Assembly (NCBI RefSeq): GCF_030540825.1
Contig: NZ_JAUOEO010000001.1
Location: 35,001 to 99,000, forward strand
Direction of reading: 5' to 3'
From: Flavivirga spongiicola
GTDB taxonomy: Bacteria; Bacteroidota; Bacteroidia; Flavobacteriales; Flavobacteriaceae
Length of the DNA: 64,000 nt
Shown: piece by piece, positions 17,573 to 27,572 of the stretch
Position numbering within the stretch: the stretch's first letter is position 1
Layout of the letters: each line of letters begins with the position of its first letter
Notes under the pieces: generated by a model
Told to the model about the DNA's origin: nothing
Seen by the model: only the letters and a program-made list of their open reading frames with translations
Databases searched by the model: none
Translations under genes and position numbers: made by a program

Positions 17573-18832
17573 TTATGTTTTCTGTTTCTTTTTCCTAGCG
17601 GCCGGAAACAGCACATTGTTTAAAATAAGCCTGTACCCTGGAGATGTTGGATGCAAATCTAATTCTGTTTTAGCATCCCCTACTCTATGTTGATAATCTT
17701 CGGGGTCATGTCCGCCATAAAAAGTAAAGAAACCTTTTCCTTTTATACCGTGAATGTATTTAGCTTCTCCATTCGATTTTGTTTCCCCCAGAACCAATAC
17801 ATTTGATTTTATTTCATCTCTTGTAAAAGATGTTGTCTGTCCCATAAAGCCTTTCACCAAAGCGGTATGATTTTGACACAACATGGTTGGGATAGGATCC
17901 CATTTTGCCGAAAACTCCATTAAAGAAAAGTAATCGGTTGTTCTGGTCACTCTACGTTTACGTGTCATATCTATTGAAGAAAACTCATATGCTATTGGGC
18001 TTCGTTCTAACGTGTAATTAGTAAACGCAAAGGTTTTATTATAATCAATTTTATTTTGATAAGCAGGGTCACTACCATCGCCATCAAACATAGGTTCACA
18101 GATATCTACACCTTCTGCAGACAAAGCAATATCAAAACTATCTGTAGCACTACACATGGCAAACATAAATCCACCACCAATAACATAATCTCTAATCTTT
18201 AAAGCGACATCTGATTTTTCTTGAGACACTTTATCATAACCTAATTTTGTTGCCAATGCTTCAGCATCCTTTTTTTCTTGAATATACCAGGAAGAAGCTC
18301 TATAAGCACCATAAAACTTACCATATTGTCCCGTAAAGTCCTCATGATGTAAGTGTAACCAATCAAACAGTAACAAACCATCATTTAATACTTCTTCATC
18401 ATAAACAGTTTCATAAGGAATTTCTGCATATTGTAGCACCATAGTTACAGCATCATCCCAAGGCAACTTCCCTTTAGGTGTATACACTGCAATTTTAGGT
18501 GCTTTTTCTAAAATTACGGCTTCCATGTTTTTACTTGGACTACTTATGTCTTCTAAAATACTTTCTACTTTAGAATTCGAAATGACTTCAAAAGAAATAC
18601 CGCGAATCTGGCATTCTCGCTGAATATCATCTGTATCTGGTAATAAAAAAGAACCGCCTCTATAATTTAAAAGCCATTTTACTTTTAATTCCTTATTGAG
18701 TGTCCAATAAGTAATACCATACGCTTTTAGATGATTCTTTTGGCTTTCTGCATCCATAGGTATAAGAATATATGAAGCATAGGTATTAATACCAATTAAT
18801 ATAAAAAATAAACTTATAAATAGCTTTTTCAA
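17573..18832 (-). CDS. Exported glutamine-amidotransferase-like protein
   Basis: 419 residues with a cleavable signal peptide (ends NTYAS), then SYILIPMDAESQKNHLKAYG. The family is conserved across Flavobacteriia and often carries the label asparagine synthetase B, but I see no AsnB glutaminase or ATP-pyrophosphatase motifs. The segment GGGFMFAMCSATDSFDIAL resembles the nucleophile elbow of class I amidotransferase-like folds. Export argues against a cytoplasmic amide-transfer role. True function unknown. Monocistronic, close to a decayed dispersed repeat. Confidence 0.7.
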   Translation of the reverse strand: MKKLFISLFFILIGINTYASYILIPMDAESQKNHLKAYGITYWTLNKELKVKWLLNYRGGSFLLPDTDDIQRECQIRGISFEVISNSKVESILEDISSPSKNMEAVILEKAPKIAVYTPKGKLPWDDAVTMVLQYAEIPYETVYDEEVLNDGLLLFDWLHLHHEDFTGQYGKFYGAYRASSWYIQEKKDAEALATKLGYDKVSQEKSDVALKIRDYVIGGGFMFAMCSATDSFDIALSAEGVDICEPMFDGDGSDPAYQNKIDYNKTFAFTNYTLERSPIAYEFSSIDMTRKRRVTRTTDYFSLMEFSAKWDPIPTMLCQNHTALVKGFMGQTTSFTRDEIKSNVLVLGETKSNGEAKYIHGIKGKGFFTFYGGHDPEDYQHRVGDAKTELDLHPTSPGYRLILNNVLFPAARKKKQKT

Positions 18833-18844
18833 TTTGAAGCAAAA

Positions 18845-18905
18845 CTTTATGAGATTTCTCAGTCTTTCTTTCTTCGAAATGACTGAAACTCTTATTGAGA
18901 CTGAA
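18845..18905. repeat. Dispersed flavobacterial intergenic repeat
   Basis: TGAGATTTCTCAGTC with TCTTTCTTCGAAATGACTGA belongs to the GAGATTYCTC ... TTCGRAATGAC type seen again at 50848-50971. It lies in the 124-base gap between the dnaB 3' end and the upstream region of the amidotransferase-like gene. Assignment is by eye. Confidence 0.5.
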
Positions 18906-18956
18906 AGATACTTAAATATTCTTCTTTTTTTAATATGTTTAACAGAAGATTAATTT

Positions 18957-20498
18957 TTAAAATGGTACATCATTATCATCATCATCATTAAACGAACTCC
19001 CGAAAGCTTGATCTGGACTTGCTTTGAAATTATCTGTTTTAAAAGTATCATCATTAGCCGCGGCATTCATTTTAGAATGAAACTCAAAAGGCGAGTCAAA
19101 ATCATCCAAATTATCAAACTTCCCTAAATGACCAATAAACTTTAAACGTATATTTTCTAAACCACCATTTCTATGTTTTGCCACAATAAACTCTGCTTGT
19201 CCTTCTGTTGGAGAGCGCTCTTCATCATCCCATTCTTCAATTTTATAATATTCTGGTCTAAAAATAAACGATACAATATCGGCATCTTGCTCAATGGCAC
19301 CAGATTCACGTAAATCAGACAGTAAAGGACGCTTACTCCCTCCACGTGTTTCAACAGCACGCGATAATTGTGATAAGGCTATTACTGGAACCATTAATTC
19401 TTTAGCTAATGCTTTAAGGTTTCTAGAAATCATGGAAATTTCTTGCTCACGGTTTCCACCATGGCTACTACCACCAGTCATTAGTTGTAAGTAATCAATC
19501 ATAATTAATTTAATACCATGCTGTGATGATAAACGACGTGCTTTTGCCCTTAAATCAAAAATGGATAGTGATGGTGTATCATCAATAAAAAGTGGTGCCT
19601 TTTCTAATCCTTTTACTTTTACATTAAGTTGCTCCCATTCATGCTTTTCTAATTTACCTGTACGTAATTTTTCGGATGATAAACCTGTTTCACTAGAAAT
19701 TAAACGCGTAATTAATTGCACTGATGCCATTTCTAAAGAAAAGAATGCCACAGGTATATTCTGATCTACGGCAATATTTCTTGCCATAGAAAGCGTTAAA
19801 GCCGTTTTACCCATCCCTGGACGTGCAGCAATAATAATTAAATCGGATGGCTGCCAACCTGATGTTAGTTTATCTAGTTTGTTAAAACCTGTCGGAATAC
19901 CACTAAGCCCTTCTTTATTTGAAATTTCTTCAATTTTCTTTTTGGCTTGGATAACTAAATCTTGAGCTGTTTCACTCGATTTTTTAATATTTCCTTGGGT
20001 TACTTCGTATAATTTTGCTTCAGCCTTATCTAATAAATCGAAAACATCTTTAGTTTCATCATAAGAATCTTCAATAATTTCACTAGATATTTTAATTAAG
20101 CTACGCTGAATAAATTTCTGTAAAATAATACGCGCATGGAACTCTATATGCGCTGAAGAAGATACTTTTTGAGTTAAAGAAATAAGATAAAAATCGCCTC
20201 CGGCTAATTCCAGCTTAGAGCTCTTCTTTAACTGTGTTGAAACGGTTAATAAGTCAACAGGTTCACTGTTTTCAAACAACTGAAAAATAGCTTCAAAAAT
20301 ATGCTGATGTGCTTCTTTGTAAAATGCTTCTGGGCTTAAAATATCGATAACTTCATCAACTCCTTTTTTATCAATCATCATAGCCCCGAGCACAACCTCC
20401 TCTAAATCAAGTGCTTGAGGTGGTATTTTTCCTTTCTCAAGATTAATAATGGTACTCTTATCAACTTTATATCCTTGAACTTGGTTAGGTTGTTTCAT
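18957..20498 (-). CDS. dnaB: Replicative DNA helicase DnaB
   Basis: Hexameric 5'-3' helicase of the replication fork. From 20498 (MKQPNQVQGYKVDKST) it has 513 residues: an N-terminal primase-interacting domain (PPQALDLEEVVLGAMMIDK), linker, and a C-terminal RecA fold with Walker A ARPGMGKTALT near residue 226 and Walker B LIMIDYLQLMTGG. There is no intein. The C-terminus is an acidic tail (SFNDDDDNDVPF). A start 39 bases upstream would add a hydrophobic stretch the family lacks. Confidence 0.97.
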   Translation of the reverse strand: MKQPNQVQGYKVDKSTIINLEKGKIPPQALDLEEVVLGAMMIDKKGVDEVIDILSPEAFYKEAHQHIFEAIFQLFENSEPVDLLTVSTQLKKSSKLELAGGDFYLISLTQKVSSSAHIEFHARIILQKFIQRSLIKISSEIIEDSYDETKDVFDLLDKAEAKLYEVTQGNIKKSSETAQDLVIQAKKKIEEISNKEGLSGIPTGFNKLDKLTSGWQPSDLIIIAARPGMGKTALTLSMARNIAVDQNIPVAFFSLEMASVQLITRLISSETGLSSEKLRTGKLEKHEWEQLNVKVKGLEKAPLFIDDTPSLSIFDLRAKARRLSSQHGIKLIMIDYLQLMTGGSSHGGNREQEISMISRNLKALAKELMVPVIALSQLSRAVETRGGSKRPLLSDLRESGAIEQDADIVSFIFRPEYYKIEEWDDEERSPTEGQAEFIVAKHRNGGLENIRLKFIGHLGKFDNLDDFDSPFEFHSKMNAAANDDTFKTDNFKASPDQAFGSSFNDDDDNDVPF

Positions 20499-20666
20499 AT
20501 CTACGAAAGTAATTAAAAAGAAAGGTTTTTTAAACAAAAAATGAATTAGGATTGCTCACTGGTCATTAACAATTTAACTGTTAATAACTTAAAAATATTG
20601 TTAATAAGCATAAAAAAATCCAAAACTATAGGTTTCAGATTTTATTATCTTATGGTTTTAAAAGGC

Positions 20667-21620
20667 TTACCCTTTATACACTCCCATATTTGCATATTTT
20701 TCCATTCGTTGAGATATTAAATCTGTTGGTGATAAGTTTTTTAGTGCCCCATAAGATTTTACTATAGCATTGCTTACTGCCAAAAATGTTTTTTCACGAT
20801 CTCTATGTGCACCCCCAAGTGGTTCTTTAATAACGCCATCTACTACTTTTATCTTCATAGCATCTGTAGCGGTTAATTTTAAAGCTTCTGCTGCTTGTTC
20901 TTTATATTCCCAACTACGCCATAAAATTGAAGAACAGTTCTCTGGTGATATTACAGAATACCAAGAATTTTCTAGCATCAATACTTTATCTCCAACACCA
21001 ATGCCTAAAGCACCACCTGAAGCTCCCTCACCAATCACAACAGTAATTATAGGAACTTTTAAACGTGTCATTTCTAAAATATTTCTAGCGATGGCTTCTC
21101 CTTGTCCACGTTCTTCTGCTTCTAAACCAGGATATGCACCTGGTGTATCAATTAAAGTAACAACTGGGATTCCAAATTTTTCGGCAGACTTCATTAAACG
21201 TAATGCTTTACGGTAACCCTCTGGGTTTGCCATTCCGAAATTTCTATATTGCCTAGTTTTAGTATTATAGCCTTTTTGCTGACCAATAAACATAAAACTT
21301 TGATCTCCTATCTTCCCTAAACCACCAATCATCGCTTTATCATCTTTTATATTACGATCACCATGTAATTCTAAAAATGAATCGCCACAGATCGCTTTTA
21401 TATGATCTAATGTATAGGGTCTATTTGGATGGCGAGATAATTGCACGCGCTGCCATGGGGATAAGTTTTTATAAATATCCTTCTGAGCCTCTTTTAGTTT
21501 CTTTTCTATTTGAGAACAAGTTTCTGTAACATCTACATCACTTTCTTCTCCAATCACTCTACATTTTTGTAGTTGATCTTCTAGCTCTTTTATAGGGAGT
21601 TCAAATTCTAAATATTCCAT
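20667..21620 (-). CDS. accA: Acetyl-CoA carboxylase carboxyltransferase subunit alpha
   Basis: Transfers carboxyl from carboxybiotin to acetyl-CoA with AccD, the first step of fatty-acid synthesis. It has 317 residues, the family length, starting [18 protein letters not shown]. The crotonase-like core is intact ([45 protein letters not shown]). Confidence 0.98.
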   Translation of the reverse strand: MEYLEFELPIKELEDQLQKCRVIGEESDVDVTETCSQIEKKLKEAQKDIYKNLSPWQRVQLSRHPNRPYTLDHIKAICGDSFLELHGDRNIKDDKAMIGGLGKIGDQSFMFIGQQKGYNTKTRQYRNFGMANPEGYRKALRLMKSAEKFGIPVVTLIDTPGAYPGLEAEERGQGEAIARNILEMTRLKVPIITVVIGEGASGGALGIGVGDKVLMLENSWYSVISPENCSSILWRSWEYKEQAAEALKLTATDAMKIKVVDGVIKEPLGGAHRDREKTFLAVSNAIVKSYGALKNLSPTDLISQRMEKYANMGVYKG

Positions 21621-21659
21621 AAGAATTTTGTTTTAGCCATTAATTTTAAGGTTAGCGTA

Positions 21660-21667
21660 CAAATATA
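21660..21667 (-). promoter_or_regulatory. accA promoter -7 box
   Basis: On the minus strand this reads TATATTTG, a perfect Bacteroidota -7 box, about 40 bases upstream of the accA ATG. The -33 region has only TTA, so the match is partial. Confidence 0.6.
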
Positions 21668-21690
21668 AAAACTTTAATTTTCTTAAACAG

Positions 21691-22602
21691 TTAACTATGC
21701 TTTCTTTTTAGTTTTCTTGAGTTTTTTAAGATGCCATTTAGGACTACGGTAGCTATAATCACTATAGCACCATAATAGAATGATGCACTCATTTGTTCTT
21801 TTTCCGGAAACAATATAATAGCCATAATGATACCGTAAACAGGTTCTAAATTGTAAGTAAGCACAACTGTATATGGGCTAATAAGTTTCATGACATAAAC
21901 TGATGCAATAAAAGCATAGGCTGTACAAATAGATGCCAATATAAAAAGGTACACAAAATCGGAGGCGTATAAATTGAAAAAGTCTGAAGAAAATCCTTCA
22001 CCAAAAAATAGAATATATATAGAAATGAATAATACACCACTTAAAAATTCATAAAACGAAATAACTGTTGCGGTATGTTGTGTTAAAAACTTGCCATTTA
22101 ACACCGCAAATAATGAAGAAAAAAATGCTGATGAAATTCCTAAAAGGATCCCTGTAAGGTATTTTATTTCACTTTGTGTAATTATGAAAACGCCTATTAT
22201 TACCATAACTCCAAACAGAATTTCATACCAAATGATGGTTCTCTTGTAAATTATAGGCTCTATAAAAGAAGCAAAAAAGGCCCCCGTTGAAAACATGGCT
22301 AATGCTATTGATATATTAGATTCGTCTATAGCACCAAAAAAAGTAATCCAATGCAAGGCTATTATGATTCCTGCTATTGAAAGCCTGAAAAGGGACTTTG
22401 GTGTGATCTTTAATTTAACTTTGGCTACTTTAATATAAATAAACATTAAAATAGATGCCATGACCATTCTATACCAAACTAAAGGAATCGCTTTTATTGT
22501 AATTAACTCACCAAGAATAGCAGTAAAACCAGCTATAAAAACTAAAAAATGAAGATGTAGATAATTTTTTAGCTTAGGTTTTTTATGAAACAATTTATAC
22601 AT
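21691..22602 (-). CDS. EamA/DMT family transporter
   Basis: Inner-membrane protein of 303 residues with about ten hydrophobic helices in two EamA repeats (first around 18-140, second around 155-292). Family motifs include ITIKAIPLVWYRMVMA and the late NLEPVYGIIMAIILFPE. It is probably a metabolite exporter; the substrate is unknown. The C-terminus is Lys/Arg-rich (NSRKLKRKHS). Confidence 0.88.
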   Translation of the reverse strand: MYKLFHKKPKLKNYLHLHFLVFIAGFTAILGELITIKAIPLVWYRMVMASILMFIYIKVAKVKLKITPKSLFRLSIAGIIIALHWITFFGAIDESNISIALAMFSTGAFFASFIEPIIYKRTIIWYEILFGVMVIIGVFIITQSEIKYLTGILLGISSAFFSSLFAVLNGKFLTQHTATVISFYEFLSGVLFISIYILFFGEGFSSDFFNLYASDFVYLFILASICTAYAFIASVYVMKLISPYTVVLTYNLEPVYGIIMAIILFPEKEQMSASFYYGAIVIIATVVLNGILKNSRKLKRKHS

Positions 22603-22734
22603 TTTGACTTGCTCTTTTGCACATTAACTTCGTTAAAAAGCCTCTATTTAGCTATAGTTATATCTACGTTTTTTGTCTTGTAACTGCACAAAATACCATC
22701 GTCAATTCTGTGCATTTTATTTCAAAATAAGCCT

Positions 22735-23811
22735 TTAACGCTTGGCATTGTACAAAAGGTAAGCTGCTAAAATACCAAAAATGATATTAGGAAACCATAC
22801 TGCAATCAGTGGTGGAAAATCAGATTGTTCTGCCATAACACCAAAAATCTTATCGAAAAACACAAAGACCATAGCGATACAAATACCAACGGCTAAATTA
22901 ACCCCCATACCTCCTCGCCTTTTTATTGACGAAACTGCAACGGCAATGATTGTTAAAATAAATACCGAAACAGGTAAACTCCATTTTCTATATAAAACCA
23001 ATTGAAAACGACCTACATTAGAAGATCCACGCGCTTCTTCTTTTGCTATAAAACGTTTTAAATCTCCATACATTTTAGTTTCTGCGGCATATATTACCGG
23101 AATAAGGTCATCTACATGAAAAGAAAAAAGGGTGTCTTTTTTTTGGATTCTTTCTATTTTATCTTCATTTTTACCAATATCTCTTTTAACATAATCAGTT
23201 AGTTTATACATAGTATCTTTCTCTATGTATTTTATTCTATTAGCTGTTATTTTAGTAACAAGCTCGTTTCTTTCGAAATGCTCTAGAGTAAAATTTCTTC
23301 CTTCTTTATTTTTAACATCAAAACTGCTCACATAAATAATCTCGTTATCATTTATTTGCCTGAATACATTCTTGTTATCTACAGCACTTCTACCTTTTTT
23401 TAAATATTTATAGCTAAAGTTGTTAAAGCCCTCGCTTGCTTTAGGTGCTAAAAATAACCCCAGAACAATAGCCAATACAGCAACCACAGAGGCGCCAATC
23501 ATATAAGGTCTTAAAAAACGTGTAAAAGAAACACCAGAACTTAAAAAGGCAATAACTTCTGTGTTATTGGCAAGCTTAGATGTAAACCAAATAACCGATA
23601 GGAATAAAAATAATGGAAAAAGTAAGTGAGCAAAATAGATTGTAAAGTCTAAAAAATAAATCATGACTTCTCCAAAAGGGACTTCATTCTCCAGTATTTT
23701 ACCAATCTTTTCAGCTAAATGTACTGTGATTCCAATAGGAATAAACAGCAGTAACATCATTAAAAATGTAAACAAATAGCGTTTTAATATGTACCAATCA
23801 AGAATTTTCAT
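22735..23811 (-). CDS. LptF/LptG family permease
   Basis: Inner-membrane subunit of the LptBFG transporter, which extracts lipopolysaccharide for delivery to the outer membrane. It has 358 residues: three N-terminal membrane helices, a periplasmic jellyroll (about 125-270) and three C-terminal helices. It starts MKILDWYILKRYLFTF, the usual pattern, and contains EVIAFLSSGVSFTRFLRPY. I cannot separate F from G by eye. It starts 5 bases after tgt, a pairing common in this group. Confidence 0.9.
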   Translation of the reverse strand: MKILDWYILKRYLFTFLMMLLLFIPIGITVHLAEKIGKILENEVPFGEVMIYFLDFTIYFAHLLFPLFLFLSVIWFTSKLANNTEVIAFLSSGVSFTRFLRPYMIGASVVAVLAIVLGLFLAPKASEGFNNFSYKYLKKGRSAVDNKNVFRQINDNEIIYVSSFDVKNKEGRNFTLEHFERNELVTKITANRIKYIEKDTMYKLTDYVKRDIGKNEDKIERIQKKDTLFSFHVDDLIPVIYAAETKMYGDLKRFIAKEEARGSSNVGRFQLVLYRKWSLPVSVFILTIIAVAVSSIKRRGGMGVNLAVGICIAMVFVFFDKIFGVMAEQSDFPPLIAVWFPNIIFGILAAYLLYNAKR

Positions 23812-23816
23812 AAATA

Positions 23817-24947
23817 TTATAAACGATTATCCATTTGTTTCACCATTTTGTCTTTCCATGTTTTAAAATCTCCTGCTAATATATGTTTTCTTGCTTCTCG
23901 AACCAACCATAGATAGAATCCTAAATTATGTATCGTTGCTATTTGCTTGCCAAGTAGCTCATTAACTGTAAATAAATGTCTTAAATAGGCTTTACTATAT
24001 TCTGTATCTACAAATGTTATTCCCATATCATCGATAGGTGAAAAATCGTCTGCCCATTTTAAGTTTTTAATATTTATAGTGCCATGCGCTGTAAATAACA
24101 TGCCATTTCTAGCATTCCTCGTTGGCATGACACAATCAAACATGTCTACTCCTAACGCTATATTTTCTAAAATATTGATTGGTGTCCCTACTCCCATTAA
24201 ATAACGGGGCTTGTCTTCTGGTAAAATAGAACAAACCACATCGGTCATAGCATACATTTCTTCTGCTGGTTCTCCAACTGATAAACCACCAATGGCATTA
24301 CCAACGGCACCAGAATTTGCAATATATTCTGCAGATTGTATACGCAAATCTTTATATGTGCTCCCCTGTACTATTGGAAAAAATGCCTGACTATAATCGT
24401 ATTTTAAAGGTGTTTTTTCTAAGTGATTAATACATCTATCCAACCAACGGTGCGTCATGTGCATAGAGCGTTTTGCATAACTATAGTCGCAAGGATATGG
24501 TGTACACTCATCAAAAGCCATAATAATATCTGCTCCTATACTTCGTTGAATCTCCATAACATTTTCTGGCGTAAAAGTATGGTAGCTTCCGTCTATATGA
24601 GATTTAAACTTGACGCCTTCTTCTTTGATTTTTCTATTTGCTGACAAAGAATACACTTGATATCCGCCGGAATCTGTTAAGATATTCCTATCCCAATTCA
24701 TAAATTTATGGAGTCCACCTGCCTTTTCAATGATATCAGTTTGAGGACGTAAATACAAATGGTAGGTATTACCTAAAATAATGTCGGGATTAATATCGTC
24801 TTTTAGCTCACGTTGATGCACTCCTTTTACAGTAGCAACCGTACCAACAGGCATGAAAATGGGTGTTTCTATAACACCATGATCCGTGGTTATTTTACCT
24901 GCTCTTGCTTTACTTTGAGCATCTTTTGCTTTTAATTCAAATTTCAT
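23817..24947 (-). CDS. tgt: tRNA-guanine transglycosylase without zinc cysteines
   Basis: Exchanges guanine-34 for a queuosine precursor in GUN anticodons. From 24947 (MKFELKAKDAQSKARAGK) it has 376 residues. Catalytic parts are intact: LTDSGGYQVYSL, GGLSVGEPAEEM and DMFDCVMPTRNARNG. The CxCxxC zinc loop of the E. coli enzyme is replaced by PIDDMGITFVDTEYSKAYL, so all three Cys ligands are gone, while the His in TIHNLGF remains. The TTG start 24 bases upstream is rejected because it lies inside a TAGGTTTG promoter box (24969-24976). Confidence 0.96.
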   Translation of the reverse strand: MKFELKAKDAQSKARAGKITTDHGVIETPIFMPVGTVATVKGVHQRELKDDINPDIILGNTYHLYLRPQTDIIEKAGGLHKFMNWDRNILTDSGGYQVYSLSANRKIKEEGVKFKSHIDGSYHTFTPENVMEIQRSIGADIIMAFDECTPYPCDYSYAKRSMHMTHRWLDRCINHLEKTPLKYDYSQAFFPIVQGSTYKDLRIQSAEYIANSGAVGNAIGGLSVGEPAEEMYAMTDVVCSILPEDKPRYLMGVGTPINILENIALGVDMFDCVMPTRNARNGMLFTAHGTINIKNLKWADDFSPIDDMGITFVDTEYSKAYLRHLFTVNELLGKQIATIHNLGFYLWLVREARKHILAGDFKTWKDKMVKQMDNRL

Positions 24948-25163
24948 CTCTACATCATTATAAGTTGGCAAACCTACATATTTTTTTAATTCTAAATTAG
25001 TTTTATTATATCAAATTAATGTAGATCCACTGATCCAATTTATTGAAATAAAAATGTAAGTAAAGATAAATAACAAAAAATCTATAGCAATAATTATAAA
25101 AAGGAAATAATATGCTTTTGGCAACGTTTTTGATATTAAGAATCAAATCTAAAAACGAATATT

Positions 25164-25808
25164 ATGAAAAGTTTAAAAAACTTTCACGAACACTTTAAAA
25201 ATAAAAGTGGCGTGAGTAAAAATCTATTTTTTATTTTGGCAATTGCATTAATTATTCCAACTGCTACAATGGCTCAGAGCCAAATGGTCACTGGTATGGG
25301 AATTAAAGCTGGGTTAAATTACAATGCAAATGGTAAGTATTTTGAATCAATTAGCACGAATGCTGATAATCCTGATAGAAATATTGGATACCACATTGGT
25401 TTATTTGGTAAAATTGGAAACAGTAGGCTATACTTTAAACCGGAATTAGTTTATACTGCTACTAAAAGTGATTATGCAGACGATGATTTTAAAATGCAGA
25501 AAATTGATGCACCTTTATTAGTTGGCACCAGAATATTAGGTCCTATTAGTGTATTTGGAGGCCCTTCGCTTCAATATATTTTAGATTCTGAATTTGACGG
25601 TATTTCTATTAATAACATAAAAAATGATTTCTCCGTTGGGCTTAATTTTGGTATCGGATTTAACCTTAATAAAATTGGTATCGATGTACGCTATGAAAGA
25701 GGCTTTAGTAAAAATGAAGCCACCTTTTTAAATAATAACAATGTTAACACCAGTAGGCTTGATACCAGACCTGATCAATTAATTTTGAGTTTATCTGTTA
25801 TTTTATAA
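25164..25808 (+). CDS. Outer-membrane beta-barrel protein
   Basis: 214 residues. After an N-terminal stretch and membrane segment (NLFFILAIALIIPTATMAQS) comes a PorT/OmpA-like barrel pattern: alternating strands beginning GMGIKAGLNYN and ending DTRPDQLILSLSVIL, with final hydrophobic strand. Function unknown. Single gene, ended by a bidirectional terminator shared with the FKBP gene. Confidence 0.8.
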   Translation: MKSLKNFHEHFKNKSGVSKNLFFILAIALIIPTATMAQSQMVTGMGIKAGLNYNANGKYFESISTNADNPDRNIGYHIGLFGKIGNSRLYFKPELVYTATKSDYADDDFKMQKIDAPLLVGTRILGPISVFGGPSLQYILDSEFDGISINNIKNDFSVGLNFGIGFNLNKIGIDVRYERGFSKNEATFLNNNNVNTSRLDTRPDQLILSLSVIL

Positions 25809-25833
25809 GCAAAATTATAAATTTGCAAATAGT

Positions 25834-25867
25834 AAAAAAGAGCCACTTTAAAGTGGCTCTTTTTTTT
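25834..25867. terminator. Bidirectional terminator
   Basis: AAAAAAGAGCCACTTT / AAAGTGGCTCTTTTTT is a perfect stem with A and T tails, between two convergent genes (stops at 25808 and 25870). Confidence 0.93.
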
Positions 25868-25869
25868 AC

Positions 25870-26919
25870 TTATTCATTATAGTTGGTGGTTACATCTTTC
25901 TCTAAATAATCATCAACATCATTATTGTTAGAATCTACAATCTTTAACGTTTTTATAGTAATCACACCTGCATTATCAGATCTTTCGACTTCAAACTCAA
26001 CCTTTTCATCGAGCACAGGTTCTTGTTCTCCTTGATTTGTGTCAACCACATAAGTTATTCGCTCTAATTCATTTCTGGTTAAAACACCATCGCCATCGTC
26101 ATCAGAATCTATATAATTGTATATAAAACCAGCACGAGCGTCAAAATCCTCATCAGTATTTTCATCAAAAACTTCTCCATCTCCGTCTATATCTTCCAAA
26201 TAAGAAGGAATACCATCATTATCATGGTCATTTTGTGACGTTTGTAACAATTCAAACTTAAAAATAATCGGAGCATAAGCTGGAATTCCAGCTTGAGCTT
26301 GTGAAAAATATCCCAACCCAGAAGGTAAAAACATAACGCCTATACCTTGATTTACAAAACTAACAGTGCCATCTCCATTCTCGACAAAACTTTCTGCTAT
26401 ATTAAATTGAGGGAATACTTTTCTCCAGCCGGGCACTAATGTCGTTAAATCAAACCCTATAGGGCTTACTGCACTATCAAAAATCGCATCATCTAAAGTA
26501 AAACCTTCATATTTCACCACGACATTATCTGCAAATGTTGGTGATTCAACGCCTCCTCCTTGTTTTAATTTTAGTATATAATACTCATAATTTGTATCTG
26601 CAAAAACAACCTCTTTAGTTTCCAAATTCGTTTCCATTGCCTTTTCAAGTAATGTACTACCATCAGGAACATCTGCTCCATCTGCAAGTTTGGTGATTTT
26701 TAAATCAGCAATCGTTGGATTTGTAATCGCTTCAAATTCACTTGAATTGTAATAATGCGTTGCAAAATACTTCAACAATGAATCTTTATCTTTATCTTGT
26801 TGTTCCCCTCTATCCCTAACTTCAACAACAGGAACCGTACCATCATCATCATCTTTATTACAGGATAAAAAGCATACAGCTAAACATAACGCAATTAAAG
26901 CTATTTTTCTTAATTTCAT
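25870..26919 (-). CDS. FKBP-type peptidyl-prolyl isomerase lipoprotein
   Basis: A secreted lipoprotein of 349 residues with lipobox CFLSC. An FKBP domain sits around 105-225 (VVVKYEGFTLDDAIFDSA, VPGWRKVFPQF, IGVMFLPSGLGYFSQ, PIIFKFELL). It is followed by Asp-rich calcium-binding-like repeats (DHDNDGIPSYLEDIDGDG, DSDDDGDGVLTRNE). Probably a periplasmic or outer-membrane folding factor. It resembles a family in Flavobacteriia linked to gliding and surface assembly, but that role is not shown by the sequence. Confidence 0.88.
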   Translation of the reverse strand: MKLRKIALIALCLAVCFLSCNKDDDDGTVPVVEVRDRGEQQDKDKDSLLKYFATHYYNSSEFEAITNPTIADLKITKLADGADVPDGSTLLEKAMETNLETKEVVFADTNYEYYILKLKQGGGVESPTFADNVVVKYEGFTLDDAIFDSAVSPIGFDLTTLVPGWRKVFPQFNIAESFVENGDGTVSFVNQGIGVMFLPSGLGYFSQAQAGIPAYAPIIFKFELLQTSQNDHDNDGIPSYLEDIDGDGEVFDENTDEDFDARAGFIYNYIDSDDDGDGVLTRNELERITYVVDTNQGEQEPVLDEKVEFEVERSDNAGVITIKTLKIVDSNNNDVDDYLEKDVTTNYNE

Positions 26920-27046
26920 ATTTATTTTTATTTGCTATTTTGAACGACCTCATTTATACTGTGCCGAACACGAATGTTACATTCATTTAATCAATTAGCT
27001 CTCAATTTAAATTTTAAGCCTTCGAATGTTTCATTATTGCTTATTT

Positions 27047-27080
27047 TTGGTGCGCAAGATACAATTTTAAAATAATTTTG
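27047..27080 (+). promoter_or_regulatory. Promoter of S4-domain gene
   Basis: TTG at 27047-27049 and TAATTTTG at 27073-27080 (N23, slightly long) precede the ATG at 27116 by 35 bases. Confidence 0.55.
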
Positions 27081-27115
27081 CACAAGAACATTAACGTAGT
27101 TTTTAGAATAATTGT

Positions 27116-27502
27116 ATGCGAATTGATAAGTATTTATGGTGTATTAGGTATTACAAAACAAGAACACTTGCTACAACTGCTTGTAAAAAAGGTCAGGTAC
27201 GAGTAAATCAGGAAATTGTTAAACCTAGTAGAGAAGTTTATGCTCAAGACACTATCGAATTAAGAAAGAACCAAATAAACTATAAACTTACTGTAAATGA
27301 TATTCCAGAAAGTAGAGTTGGTGCCAAGTTAGTTGATATTTATAGAACAGATATTACGCCCAAAGAACAATTTGAGGCCCAAGAGCTTTTAAAATATTCT
27401 AAGGATTATTATAGAAAAAAAGGAGTTGGTAGACCTACTAAAAAAGATAGAAGAGATATTGATGATTTTACAGATGAAAATTTTAATCACAAAGATGACT
27501 AA
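27116..27502 (+). CDS. S4 RNA-binding domain protein (HslR-like)
   Basis: 128 residues with an S4 domain at the N-terminus (MRIDKYLWCIRYYKTRTLAT, KKGQVRVNQEIVKPSREV) and a basic, then acidic tail. The family includes HslR/Hsp15, which binds stalled 50S-nascent chain complexes; that role is assumed from homology. Monocistronic. Confidence 0.9.
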   Translation: MRIDKYLWCIRYYKTRTLATTACKKGQVRVNQEIVKPSREVYAQDTIELRKNQINYKLTVNDIPESRVGAKLVDIYRTDITPKEQFEAQELLKYSKDYYRKKGVGRPTKKDRRDIDDFTDENFNHKDD

Positions 27503-27540
27503 TTATTGGATGTTCAATATGACTATTAAAAAAAATAAAC

Positions 27541-27572
27541 TTTCTCAGGGCAAGCCATGAGGTATTAAATTC
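27541..27572. repeat. Candidate dispersed intergenic repeat (copy 2)
   Basis: CTTTCTCAGGGCAAGCCATG plus AGGTATTAAATT resembles the sequence near 4630-4665. An imperfect hairpin follows at 27602-27620 (ATCCCGCT GAAAAGCAGGAT). No gene lies in 27503-27734. Confidence 0.35.

Noticed and set aside
18957..20498. Intein in DnaB
   Set aside because: The Walker A and later motifs are continuous and the length is normal.
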